Part shown: piece after piece, positions 1 through 7,603 of the stretch
Position numbering within the stretch: the stretch's first letter is position 1
How the letters are laid out: each line of letters opens with the position of its first letter
Origin: Clostridiales bacterium
GTDB lineage: Bacteria > Bacillota > Clostridia > Christensenellales > Aristaeellaceae
Length of the DNA: 11,841 nt
Reading direction: 5' to 3'
Assembly: GCA_004552515.1 (NCBI GenBank)
Contig: SFOF01000054.1
Span: forward strand, 1 to 11,841
The notes under the pieces: model-generated
What the model was told of the DNA's origin: nothing
Seen by the model: the letters and a program-made list of their open reading frames with translations, nothing else
Databases searched by the model: none
Program-made: the position numbers and the translations under genes

Positions 1-8
1 TGTGGTGA
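1..8 (+). CDS. 3' end of upstream permease gene (probable LplB-like), partial
   Basis: Only the last bases of a gene are visible. In the third frame the window opens with the end of an NTG codon, then TGG and the stop TGA at 6-8, giving a protein ending in ...(L)W. LplB-type sugar permeases commonly end in GLW and normally sit directly before an LplC-type permease, as here with a 13-base gap. The identity is an inference from context and two residues. The alternative is an upstream gene in the second frame ending at the TGA at 23-25 with a 4-base ATGA overlap. Confidence 0.4.
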
Positions 9-21
9 GGAGGAAAAGCGC

Positions 22-930
22 ATGAAGACAATGAAAATCAAAAAAACGGCGGGCGAGCGCTTCTTCGACGGGTTCAACATCGCCTTTCTCTTCCTCTTTA
101 CGCTGCTCATGCTCTATCCGATCATCTATGTGTTCGCCATTTCACTCAGCTCGGCGCAGGCGGTCGATCAGGGCGGCTTCTTCCTCTGGCCGCGCGATTT
201 CTCGCTGGACGCCTATAAGGTGGTCTTTTCCGAGCCGAACATGGGGCGCTCGTATCTGAACACGGTGTTCTACGCCTTCACGAACACGTTTTTAGGCATG
301 GCGTTCACCTCCATGCTGGCCTACGCGCTCTCTGTGCAGGACTATGTGCTCAAAAAGCCGATCACGGTCATGCTGACCATCACGATGTTCATCAGCGGCG
401 GCCTGATCCCCGGCTATCTGCTCAACAAGGCGCTCCATCTGATCGACACAGTGTGGGTCATGATCATTCCGGGCATCAGCGCCTACAACGTCGTGCTCTA
501 TCGCACGTTCTTTCAGGGCAACGCCATGCAGTTGCGCGAGGCCGCGATGATCGACGGCGCGGGCGAGTTCCGCATCTATCTGCGGATTGTAACGCCGCTG
601 TCCATCGCCATCTACGCCACGCTGGGGCTGTTCTCGCTGGTGGGCAACTGGAACGGCTGGTTCGGCGCGATGATCTATCTGCGCCGCGAGGAGCTGTTCC
701 CGTATCAGCTGCTGCTGCGCCGCATACTGGACAGTATCACGACGACGCTCCAGCGCGCCAATCAGGGCGACGACGAATATCTGCGGCAGGCCATGAAGAA
801 CAGCCGCTATAACGCGCGCAACATCCAGATGGCCGCGATATTCATCGGCATGGCGCCGATACTGTGCGTCTATCCCTTTGTCCAGAAGTATTTCGTCAAG
901 GGCGTGTTCGTCGGCTCGATCAAGGGCTGA
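22..930 (+). CDS. Carbohydrate ABC transporter permease, LplC/MalG-like (CUT1 family)
   Basis: This 302-residue inner-membrane protein would be one half of the transmembrane channel of a sugar importer that takes substrate from an extracellular binding protein. Hydrophobic segments are visible near residues 19-42, 80-104, 113-135, 143-160, 193-212 and 268-287, giving the usual six-helix layout. The cytoplasmic coupling loop carries the EAA motif at residues 173-181 (EAAMIDGAG), which docks to the ATPase. The start at 22 is set by GGAGG at 9-13; a second ATG at 31 is less well placed. Length is normal for LplC relatives. The binding protein follows 66 bases later in the same direction. No ATPase gene is seen, which fits families that share an MsmX-type ATPase encoded elsewhere (known for CUT1 transporters in Bacillota, inferred here). 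The substrate is probably an oligosaccharide; its identity is unknown. Confidence 0.93.
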   Translation: MKTMKIKKTAGERFFDGFNIAFLFLFTLLMLYPIIYVFAISLSSAQAVDQGGFFLWPRDFSLDAYKVVFSEPNMGRSYLNTVFYAFTNTFLGMAFTSMLAYALSVQDYVLKKPITVMLTITMFISGGLIPGYLLNKALHLIDTVWVMIIPGISAYNVVLYRTFFQGNAMQLREAAMIDGAGEFRIYLRIVTPLSIAIYATLGLFSLVGNWNGWFGAMIYLRREELFPYQLLLRRILDSITTTLQRANQGDDEYLRQAMKNSRYNARNIQMAAIFIGMAPILCVYPFVQKYFVKGVFVGSIKG

Positions 931-947
931 CAGATATTTCCGATTGT

Positions 948-965
948 CGGCGGCATGAGCCGCTG
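948..965 (+). other. Intercistronic hairpin before the binding-protein gene
   Basis: CGGCGGC (948-954) and GCCGCTG (959-965) form a 7-bp stem with one G-U pair around the tetraloop ATGA. No T run follows, so it is not a classic terminator. Its place between the permease stop and the binding-protein ribosome binding site (981-987) fits an RNA stabiliser or processing stem that lets the binding protein be made in excess over the permeases. That role is inferred. Confidence 0.4.
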
Positions 966-996
966 GTAATATATCATTACAAGGAGGAACTGACCC

Positions 997-2670
997 ATGA
1001 AGAAACTGGTATCCATCCTGATCGCGGCGCTGCTGCTTGTCAGCGCGCTGCCCGTGTCCGGCGCGCTGGCCGAGGGCGAGAGCGTGACGCTGTCCGTGCT
1101 CGCGCCCTACTTCAGCTCCTACGATCCCGCCGATACCCCCGTGCAGAAGGAGTATATCAAGAAGCTGAGCGAGCAGCTGGGCTATGACGTGACGCTGGAA
1201 TACACATTTTTCGGCTGGGCGGCTGAGTATCAGGAGAAGCTGAACATCGCCGTCAACGCGGCCGATCTGCCGTGGGACATCATCGGCCTGCAGGGGCTGT
1301 CCGGCAGCGACGGAACCTTCCAGGGCGGTGCGACCAATGTCAACGGCCTGGGCAAGAAGGGCTATTTTGTCAATCTGAAGGACTACGATACGCCCAATCT
1401 GGATCGCCTGCTCGCCGAGTGCGGTCAGTTGGTCGACTATATGTACGATGAGGACGGCAACATCTATTTCTCGCCCATGTTCTCCGAGAATCAGGGCGGC
1501 ACCTGCAACCCGAGCGGCGGCATTGTCATCGACAAGACCGTCTTTGACGAGAACAACATCGCCTATCCGACCACGCCTGAGGCGCTGCTCGAGGCGGCCA
1601 GGCAGCTCAAGGAGATCTATCCCGATTCCTATCCCTTCCTGAACAGGGATACGGGCGCGGGCGGCATCTGGAGCAACATCAATGAAAAGGTGTTCCCGTG
1701 CCACCGCTGGGTGCTGGGCTTCAACGGCACAGAGTACACCGTGGACGGCACCACGCAGGCCTTCCGAGATGCCGTGTCCTATGTCAACAAGATCTATGAG
1801 GACGGCCTGATCGCGCCCGACTACGCCGCGTGGGATCAGGACATGATCAAGGCGCAGCTGAACAGCGGCAAGTCCTTCATCTTCCTCAATCAGTATCTGG
1901 ACGGCGGCTCCAAGCTGAGCGACGTTCCGGGCGTTGAAGGCCACGAGTACATCAACATTTCCTATGCGCTGGCCATGAACAACGGCGGCTGGTGGTCGCT
2001 GCGCGGCGCGATGACCAAGTACAGCGCCAACACATGGGGCATGACGGCCATCAACGCGCAGTCCAAGCACGTCAAGGAAGCGGTCGCCGTGCTGGACGCG
2101 ACGCTGAGCGACGAGATCCACAACCTGCTGGCGCTGGGCTTTGAAGGCCAGTCCTGGGACTACGACGCGGACGGCAACAAGGTGTTCATCGGCGAATACC
2201 TGACGGCCTCCGGTGACAAGCCCGAAGAGAATCCCAAGATGGCGCTGGGCGTGAGCATGAACGGCCTGGTTATGTCCGGCCTGTTCCCGGCGTTCGGCGT
2301 GACCAACACCAACGGTCTGGGCGAGAACACCTACATCGGCTTCCTCATGCCCGACGGCACTGTGGAATACGCCAACCCCTACACATTCGCCTCCGAGCAC
2401 TGGACGTACGAGAACATGGAGCCTGAAAACAGCGTCGACGTGTCGCTGCCCTCCATCACCGCCGAGGAGCGCGAGTATGTGGCCGAGGTCACCGATCCGC
2501 TGTACACCTATATGTCCGAGAGCTTTGCCAAGTTCGTGACCGGCGAGATGGACATCGACGACGACGCGACCTGGCAGGCCTATCTGGACGAGTGCAGCAC
2601 CTACGACATCGAGGGCATCTGCGCCATCTACAACAAGTACATCGAAGGCAAGCAGATGTACAACAAGTAA
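997..2670 (+). CDS. Extracellular sugar-binding protein of ABC importer (LplA-like, family 1)
   Basis: This 557-residue protein should capture the oligosaccharide outside the membrane and deliver it to the adjacent permeases. It opens with a signal peptide: MKK, a hydrophobic stretch to about residue 22, and a likely signal peptidase I site after ALA at residue 25. There is no lipobox cysteine, unlike most Bacillota binding proteins. The mature part carries features of LplA-like proteins, including a repeat-like periplasmic binding fold and the acidic turns YDEDGN and YDADGN, which may bind calcium. AAGGAGG at 981-987, nine bases before the ATG, fixes the start. Codon choice leans strongly to C- and G-ending codons (AAC, ATC, AAG, CTG), fitting high expression. 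It is the last gene before the terminator at 2686-2716. The family is clear; the ligand cannot be read from the sequence. Confidence 0.92.
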   Translation: MKKLVSILIAALLLVSALPVSGALAEGESVTLSVLAPYFSSYDPADTPVQKEYIKKLSEQLGYDVTLEYTFFGWAAEYQEKLNIAVNAADLPWDIIGLQGLSGSDGTFQGGATNVNGLGKKGYFVNLKDYDTPNLDRLLAECGQLVDYMYDEDGNIYFSPMFSENQGGTCNPSGGIVIDKTVFDENNIAYPTTPEALLEAARQLKEIYPDSYPFLNRDTGAGGIWSNINEKVFPCHRWVLGFNGTEYTVDGTTQAFRDAVSYVNKIYEDGLIAPDYAAWDQDMIKAQLNSGKSFIFLNQYLDGGSKLSDVPGVEGHEYINISYALAMNNGGWWSLRGAMTKYSANTWGMTAINAQSKHVKEAVAVLDATLSDEIHNLLALGFEGQSWDYDADGNKVFIGEYLTASGDKPEENPKMALGVSMNGLVMSGLFPAFGVTNTNGLGENTYIGFLMPDGTVEYANPYTFASEHWTYENMEPENSVDVSLPSITAEEREYVAEVTDPLYTYMSESFAKFVTGEMDIDDDATWQAYLDECSTYDIEGICAIYNKYIEGKQMYNK

Positions 2671-2685
2671 GCCCACGCAGATCAG

Positions 2686-2716
2686 GGGAGGGAGAGCACG
2701 CCTCTTCCTCCCTTTT
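2686..2716 (+). terminator. Intrinsic terminator after the binding-protein gene
   Basis: GGGAGGGAGAG (2686-2696) pairs with CTCTTCCTCCC (2702-2712) over 11 bp with a single G-T wobble, around the loop CACGC, followed directly by TTTT. This is a strong Rho-independent terminator 15 bases after the stop codon at 2670. It separates the transporter unit from the regulator and enzyme unit. Confidence 0.9.
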
Positions 2717-2736
2717 GGCGTGAGGTGCGCTTTTTA

Positions 2737-2766
2737 TTGCGGGAAGGCACGCTTTTGTGATACAAT
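2737..2766 (+). promoter_or_regulatory. Promoter for the regulator-glycosidase unit (extended -10)
   Basis: TACAAT at 2761-2766 matches five of six -10 positions and is preceded by TG one base upstream (2758-2759), an extended -10 element. A weak -35, TTGCGG at 2737-2742, lies 18 bases away, which is tolerated when the -10 is extended. The predicted start near 2773 gives a leader of about 25 bases before the ATG at 2799. It lies just after the terminator, as expected for a new transcription unit. Confidence 0.65.
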
Positions 2767-2798
2767 ACGGCTGATTACTCGGGAATGGGGTGCATCGT

Positions 2799-4892
2799 AT
2801 GAGACGCTTGCTGGAACGGATGCGGAAAATTCGGGCCTCGGTGGTGCTGTGGCTCAATATCGCCGTGGGGCTTGTGCTGATCGTCGTGTTCAGCGTCAGC
2901 ACGCTGACGGTCAGCGCGCGCCTGAGCGCCGAGAGCGACGCGCGGATCCGGCGCACGCTCGGCCATTTTCGCGACGTGTTCGAGCAGGAGACGTTCGGCA
3001 TCCGCGATATGGTGTTTCTGTGCAAGAGCGAGACGGCCTTCGTGCGCACGGTCAACAGCCGCACCAGCGATTGGGCGGACATTTCCGAATATGTGACGCA
3101 GACCATCCACACGCTGTCCATCATGCAGAACGCCTACGACTATGTGGACGGCGTTTATCTCTACGCGCCCTCGGTCAACCGCATGATCGGCGGCAATGGC
3201 ACGATCGACATCGACTATTACGAATACATCGAGTGGATCCAGAAGCGCCTCTCCAGCAGCGAACGCTTCGACAGCCCCTTCGAGCTGAAGGAGGGCTGGA
3301 ATTCCTTCAAGAATCTGGCCATCTATACGGCGACCGTTCCCGTAAGCGGACGGCTGCTCGTGCTGGTCAGGCCGGAGCAGCTTGCGGGGCTGGAGGGCTT
3401 TGACGCGCTTTATCCGGGGCAGCATATGGTCGTGCTCGATTCGGAGGGCGGCTATTTTGCCTCCTCGCTGAGCGAGATGGACGAGACGCTGCGCGCGCTC
3501 GACTGGACGGACGCGCAGGGCGGCCGCGTGTCGCTGGAGGGCGAGGTCTATCATATGGAGCGGCTGGAAAGCGCGCAGTTTTCCTATCTGCTGCTCACCA
3601 ATATCGACACCTATGAGCGGGAATACCGCCGCATCGCCGCGCTGTCGGTGGGGCTGTGCGCGGCGGGGCTGACGCTGCTGATCGCGCTGATGCTGGTCAA
3701 CAGCTCCTTTTCGCAGGCGATCAGCCGCTCGTTCGGCCTGTGGCGGCGCTGCGACGACAGTGAGATCGATCAGATTGCGCGCATGATGCTGGAAAACGAC
3801 CAGTTCCGCCGGCGGGAGCTGGAGGACATGATGCGCCGTCTGCTCGAGGAAAAGCAGGACGGCGTGCCGGAGCGTATGGCCGAGATCGTGTCGGAGAGCT
3901 TTGGCGGCTTTGTGGCGGTGTGTCTGGCCGTGCAGGCCGCGGACGGCGCGATGGAGGACGCTCAGATGGACTCGCTGATCCAGTTCGTCGAGGACAATAT
4001 CAACAGCTGCGGCGTGCGCAGCGGGGACTGCCGCGTCTATTTCCTGATCGAGGCGCAGCCGGGCACCTCGATCGAGCAGACCGTGCAGCAGTATTTCGAT
4101 ACGCTCCCGGGCGATCTGTGCGTTTACATGGGGACGAGCGGCGTCTACACCAATCCCCATGCGGTTCAGGCCGCGATGCGTCAGGCGCAGCGGAGGATGC
4201 TGTGCGCGCTGGTGCCCGCAAACGGGCGGCGCTATGCCTTTTCGCGGGGCGAGACGGCGCACGCGGGCGCCCTTGACGAGGGCGTGGCGGCTCAGGTCGC
4301 TGAGAGGATCATGGGCGGCGCGGCCGATGCGGCGGCGGCACTGCTGAGAGAGACGATTGAAGAGGGAAACGGGCGGCTCTACGCACTGCGCAGCTGGGCG
4401 TCCATGCTGCGCGCGCAGATTGCGAGCCGCGGCGGCGTGATCGAGGACGAGACGGACGATTTTTATCATCCGGATTACATTGTCCGCAAAATCGCGAGCG
4501 GCATGAAGCTTGAAGCGCGCGTGGCGGAAGCGCCGGCCGAGCCGGTTCACGACGAGTTCCGCGAGCGCGTGCTGGCCTATATGAAGGCGCATTACACGGA
4601 GGACATCACGCTGGAGAGCGTGGCGGAGCGCTTCCATGTGACGGCGGTTCATCTGTCGCGCTGGTTCAAAAAGGCCAACGACATCAACTTCAGCGCCTAT
4701 CTTTCGGCGCTGCGCATGAACCGCGCCTGTGAGCTGCTGCACGACAATCCGGACATGAAAATTGCCGATTTGTCGCTGAGCGTGGGCATACAGAACGCAG
4801 CGACGCTGACGCGGCAATTCAAGAGCTTTACGGGCGTAACGCCGGAGCAGTTCAGGCGGCAGTGCGCCATGGAGGACGAAAAAGCGCCGTGA
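2799..4892 (+). CDS. Membrane-anchored AraC-family transcriptional regulator with extracellular sensor
   Basis: This protein of about 697 residues is probably the local activator. In order it shows a short basic N-terminus, a membrane helix near residues 14-37, an extracellular region to about 280 that resembles Cache-type sensors by position and size, a second helix near 282-301, a cytoplasmic middle region of about 270 residues rich in charged helices, and a C-terminal AraC DNA-binding domain near 588-689. Recognisable AraC elements include LESVAERFHVTAVHLSRWFK (first helix-turn-helix) and the end motif FKSFTGVTPEQFR. I chose the ATG at 2799 over the in-frame GTG at 2790 because GGGG at 2787-2790 serves as a ribosome binding site at about eight bases. 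The middle region is like the linker of YesN-type regulators but has no receiver domain, so sensing and DNA binding are joined in one chain. The ligand and target sites are unknown. Confidence 0.9.
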   Translation: MRRLLERMRKIRASVVLWLNIAVGLVLIVVFSVSTLTVSARLSAESDARIRRTLGHFRDVFEQETFGIRDMVFLCKSETAFVRTVNSRTSDWADISEYVTQTIHTLSIMQNAYDYVDGVYLYAPSVNRMIGGNGTIDIDYYEYIEWIQKRLSSSERFDSPFELKEGWNSFKNLAIYTATVPVSGRLLVLVRPEQLAGLEGFDALYPGQHMVVLDSEGGYFASSLSEMDETLRALDWTDAQGGRVSLEGEVYHMERLESAQFSYLLLTNIDTYEREYRRIAALSVGLCAAGLTLLIALMLVNSSFSQAISRSFGLWRRCDDSEIDQIARMMLENDQFRRRELEDMMRRLLEEKQDGVPERMAEIVSESFGGFVAVCLAVQAADGAMEDAQMDSLIQFVEDNINSCGVRSGDCRVYFLIEAQPGTSIEQTVQQYFDTLPGDLCVYMGTSGVYTNPHAVQAAMRQAQRRMLCALVPANGRRYAFSRGETAHAGALDEGVAAQVAERIMGGAADAAAALLRETIEEGNGRLYALRSWASMLRAQIASRGGVIEDETDDFYHPDYIVRKIASGMKLEARVAEAPAEPVHDEFRERVLAYMKAHYTEDITLESVAERFHVTAVHLSRWFKKANDINFSAYLSALRMNRACELLHDNPDMKIADLSLSVGIQNAATLTRQFKSFTGVTPEQFRRQCAMEDEKAP

Positions 4893-4904
4893 CCGGCGCG
4901 CCTT

Positions 4905-4910
4905 GGAGGA
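4905..4910 (+). promoter_or_regulatory. Ribosome binding site deciding the GH106-like gene start
   Basis: GGAGGA at 4905-4910 lies five bases before the ATG at 4916. It favours this start over the in-frame ATG at 4862, which would lie inside the regulator gene, has no ribosome binding site, and would add 18 residues with no family likeness. Confidence 0.85.
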
Positions 4911-4915
4911 AAAGT

Positions 4916-7603
4916 ATGATCGATGAAAAATGGCTTCGGCGTGAAAAAACCACGCTGGACGAATTGAAGGCCGGCTTTGCCATGCCGGACAAGGCCTATG
5001 CGCCCTATGCGTTCTGGTTCTGGATCGATAAGAATCCGCAGGCGGCGCAATACGGCGCTGAAGCGCGCGAAATGGCGGCGCAGGGCCTGAGCGGCGGCTA
5101 TGTGCAGGATCGCGGCTTTTATGACCATCGGGACAGCCGCTATTTTGAAGGGACGCGCGATTTTCAGGCGGGGCGCTATTTTGAGTGCTTCGACGCGGCG
5201 CTCGAGGAAACGAAAAGGGCCGGTCTGTCGATGGGCTATTGCGAGCCGGCCTGTATATTTGGCACGCCCGAGATGATCGAGGGACATTCTGAGCTGCGCG
5301 CCGTGTCGCTGCGCTGCCGCCGGATTCACTTAAAGCGCGGCGAAAGCGCCGTCGTGCCGGACGCGCAGTTCACCGTCGTCGCCGAGCGCCATGAGAGCGG
5401 GCTTATAGACAGCCGTTCGCTTCGTCTGGCGGCGGCGGGGGAACGCGTCGCGGCGGACGAACGCGATGAAACACTGTTTGTCTTTACGCCCTATACGGCG
5501 CGCACGTCGGAAGGCTCCTGCAACAACTATTTGCAGCATGAAATGGCCGATCGGGCGATGCGGCTGATTCACGCGCCGATCCTCGAGCGCTATAAATCCG
5601 AGCTGGGCGATGCGCTTTCCGGGCACTTCTTCGATCTGGAGGGCGACTATGGCTACAAGCTGTGCTGGTCGCGCGATCTGGAAGCGGAATATGAGCGCAG
5701 GACGGGGCGCGATCTGCGGCTCATGTGCCCGCTGCTGCTGGAAAAGGACGGGGAAGGCCGCTGGATGCGCGCGCGTTACGACTGGTTCGACGCGGTTTCG
5801 GAGGTCTATGCGCGCGTCATGTTCGGCATAACGAGCCGCCGCCTGGCCGAATACGGGCTGTATTTTACGGGACATCTGTGGGAGGAGCGGCTGCTGGGAC
5901 AGGCGCTTCTGGCGGGCGATCCCATGCGCGTTTACCGCGCGATGAGCATGACGGGCGTCGATCATCTCTTCTGCGATCCGTGGAACGCGCGCACCTACAA
6001 GGAAGCGCAGTCGGTGGCCGAGCTGGACGGCAAGCGCTTCATGTGCGAGCTGCTGGGCTGCGCGGGCTGGGAAACGACGCCGCTGGATATGCGCCGCGCC
6101 GTCAACAACGCGCTGGCAATGAGCGTGAGCAACATTGTGCCGCACGGCGTGTACAGCGATCGAGAGCGCATTGAAAACGCGCATTACGCGCCGGATTTCT
6201 TCGACTGGCAGCCCGCGTGGCAATGGATGAGGGAGTTTGCGGACTATATGCGGCGCGGCTCGTTCGTCGTTTCGCAGGGCAGGATGGACGCCGATACGCT
6301 GCTCTACAATCCCTTGGAATCGGTCTGGGCGCTGCTGGGCGACGGCGCGTTCGACGAAGAGCCGTCGTTTGAAAATACCTATGTCTACGATCGGAAGAAT
6401 CTGCCGGATTGCTTTGAATATGGCCGGACGATCGAAGAGATAGACCGCGCCTATACGGACGCGATAGAGCGCCTGACCGATCTGCGCGTCGGCTTTCTCA
6501 TCGCCGACCGGCACTATAGCCGCGCGTTCCGGCTCGAGGGCGGCCGCTTGCGCCATGGCGCTTACGCGTTTGATACGGTCGTTCTGCCGCCGCTTTACAT
6601 TCTGCCGCGGGACGTTATGGAAAAGCTGCTGGCGTTTGCCGATCAGGGCGGGTGCGTGATTTATCTGGGCGCGCTTCCCGAAGCGTCGGCGGAGGAGGGC
6701 GCGGACGATGCGATGATGCGCGCTCTGTCGGAGCGCCTGAGGACGCATCCCAACGCCGTCGATGCGCGGGACGGTCTTGAGCGGCATATCGGCGAGTTGA
6801 ACGTCATGGCCGACTGGCTCGAGGGCGGCTTCAGGCTGCGGATGCAGCGCCGGACAATCGGCGGGCGTAAGGTGTACTGGCTGTGCAACAACGATACGGT
6901 TTCGCATGAGGGACTGCTGCGCCTGAACGGGGCGCACGGCCGTGCCGTCTGCTGGAATCTGGAAAACGGAACGCGCCGCGACGCTGTGTCCCGCGATTCG
7001 GAACAGGGGGCGCTGGCACCGCTGAAAATGGCCGCCGGCGAGGGCTTTTTTCTGGAATTCGACGCGGAGCGCGCGCCCATGGAGAGGGAAGCGGAAAAGC
7101 CCATGCGCCTGCCGGTTGAATTGCCGGCCGTCTGGCGCGTTTATGTAGATGAAGCGCGTCAGTGCAGGCCGACGGGCTTTGAAAAGCCCATTCCGGAGCG
7201 TATGAAGCGCGGCGTTGAAAGCGCGCTGTGCGATTGGGCGCAGCTGGGGCTGGGGGATTTTTCGGGCGTTGTGAGTTATGAAACGGCGTTTGAGCTTCCC
7301 GCGTGCGCTGAACGGCTGACTGTCGATCTGGGCGAGGTGCGCTGCATGGCGAAAGTATCGCTTGACGGCGGCGCGGAACAGAGTCTGTTCTGGGGGCCTT
7401 ATCGCGCGGAATTTCAGAATGTGTCCGCCGGACGGCATACGCTGCGGGTGCGCGTGGGCAATCTGCTGATCAATCGGCTCAAAAGCGCGGTGGAGAGCGG
7501 ACGCGGGCGCTGGCATCGCTGGGCGCCGTCCGAGGCGGATTATCGCAGCGGCCTGTTCGGGCCGGTTATTCTTGAATATGAAAAGAGGGAAGAGCATGAG
7601 TAA
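4916..7603 (+). CDS. GH106-like glycoside hydrolase (alpha-L-rhamnosidase relative)
   Basis: This 895-residue protein resembles the large family of GH106-related enzymes, whose studied members remove alpha-L-rhamnose. The N-terminal part has the family opening YAFWFW (residues 31-36) and an early barrel segment with EMAAQGLSGGYVQDRG. Later conserved blocks are FFDLEGDYG (238-246), GHLWEE (319-324), GVDHLFCDPW (347-356), CELLGCAGW (377-385) and NIVPHGVY (406-413). Acidic residues E242, E323/E324 and E378 are candidates for the active site; which act is not established. A glutamine-type amidotransferase-like fold near 520-590 and a C-terminal beta-sandwich near 790-890 follow. There is no signal peptide, so it should act in the cytoplasm on imported sugar. 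It is shorter than the Bacteroides GH106 enzymes of about 1,100 residues. It starts 23 bases after the regulator and overlaps the fucosidase start by 8 bases, so the three are probably co-transcribed. Exact specificity is uncertain. Confidence 0.8.
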   Translation: MIDEKWLRREKTTLDELKAGFAMPDKAYAPYAFWFWIDKNPQAAQYGAEAREMAAQGLSGGYVQDRGFYDHRDSRYFEGTRDFQAGRYFECFDAALEETKRAGLSMGYCEPACIFGTPEMIEGHSELRAVSLRCRRIHLKRGESAVVPDAQFTVVAERHESGLIDSRSLRLAAAGERVAADERDETLFVFTPYTARTSEGSCNNYLQHEMADRAMRLIHAPILERYKSELGDALSGHFFDLEGDYGYKLCWSRDLEAEYERRTGRDLRLMCPLLLEKDGEGRWMRARYDWFDAVSEVYARVMFGITSRRLAEYGLYFTGHLWEERLLGQALLAGDPMRVYRAMSMTGVDHLFCDPWNARTYKEAQSVAELDGKRFMCELLGCAGWETTPLDMRRAVNNALAMSVSNIVPHGVYSDRERIENAHYAPDFFDWQPAWQWMREFADYMRRGSFVVSQGRMDADTLLYNPLESVWALLGDGAFDEEPSFENTYVYDRKNLPDCFEYGRTIEEIDRAYTDAIERLTDLRVGFLIADRHYSRAFRLEGGRLRHGAYAFDTVVLPPLYILPRDVMEKLLAFADQGGCVIYLGALPEASAEEGADDAMMRALSERLRTHPNAVDARDGLERHIGELNVMADWLEGGFRLRMQRRTIGGRKVYWLCNNDTVSHEGLLRLNGAHGRAVCWNLENGTRRDAVSRDSEQGALAPLKMAAGEGFFLEFDAERAPMEREAEKPMRLPVELPAVWRVYVDEARQCRPTGFEKPIPERMKRGVESALCDWAQLGLGDFSGVVSYETAFELPACAERLTVDLGEVRCMAKVSLDGGAEQSLFWGPYRAEFQNVSAGRHTLRVRVGNLLINRLKSAVESGRGRWHRWAPSEADYRSGLFGPVILEYEKREEHE

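Noticed and set aside
944..972. Possible promoter before the binding-protein gene, TTGTCG-N17-TAATAT.
   Set aside because: Only four of six matches in each box and it overlaps the hairpin stem at 948-965. Too weak to list as a feature.
292..2676. Very long open frame on the - strand (794 codons) opposite the permease and binding-protein genes.
   Set aside because: It runs in exact codon register opposite both genes. It stays open because sense codons TTA, CTA and TCA are absent there, as expected in a GC-rich genome. It has no ribosome binding site or recognisable domain.
2775..4817. Long open frame on the - strand opposite the regulator.
   Set aside because: Same codon register as the AraC-family gene and the same explanation. 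The sense protein has clear membrane helices and a helix-turn-helix domain.
4862..4915. Upstream in-frame start for the GH106-like gene.
   Set aside because: Lies inside the regulator gene without a ribosome binding site, while GGAGGA sits just before the ATG at 4916.
5330..7597. Long open frame on the - strand opposite the GH106-like gene.
   Set aside because: In register with the sense gene; it ends where the sense gene uses a rare TTA leucine codon near 5327. No protein family is recognisable.
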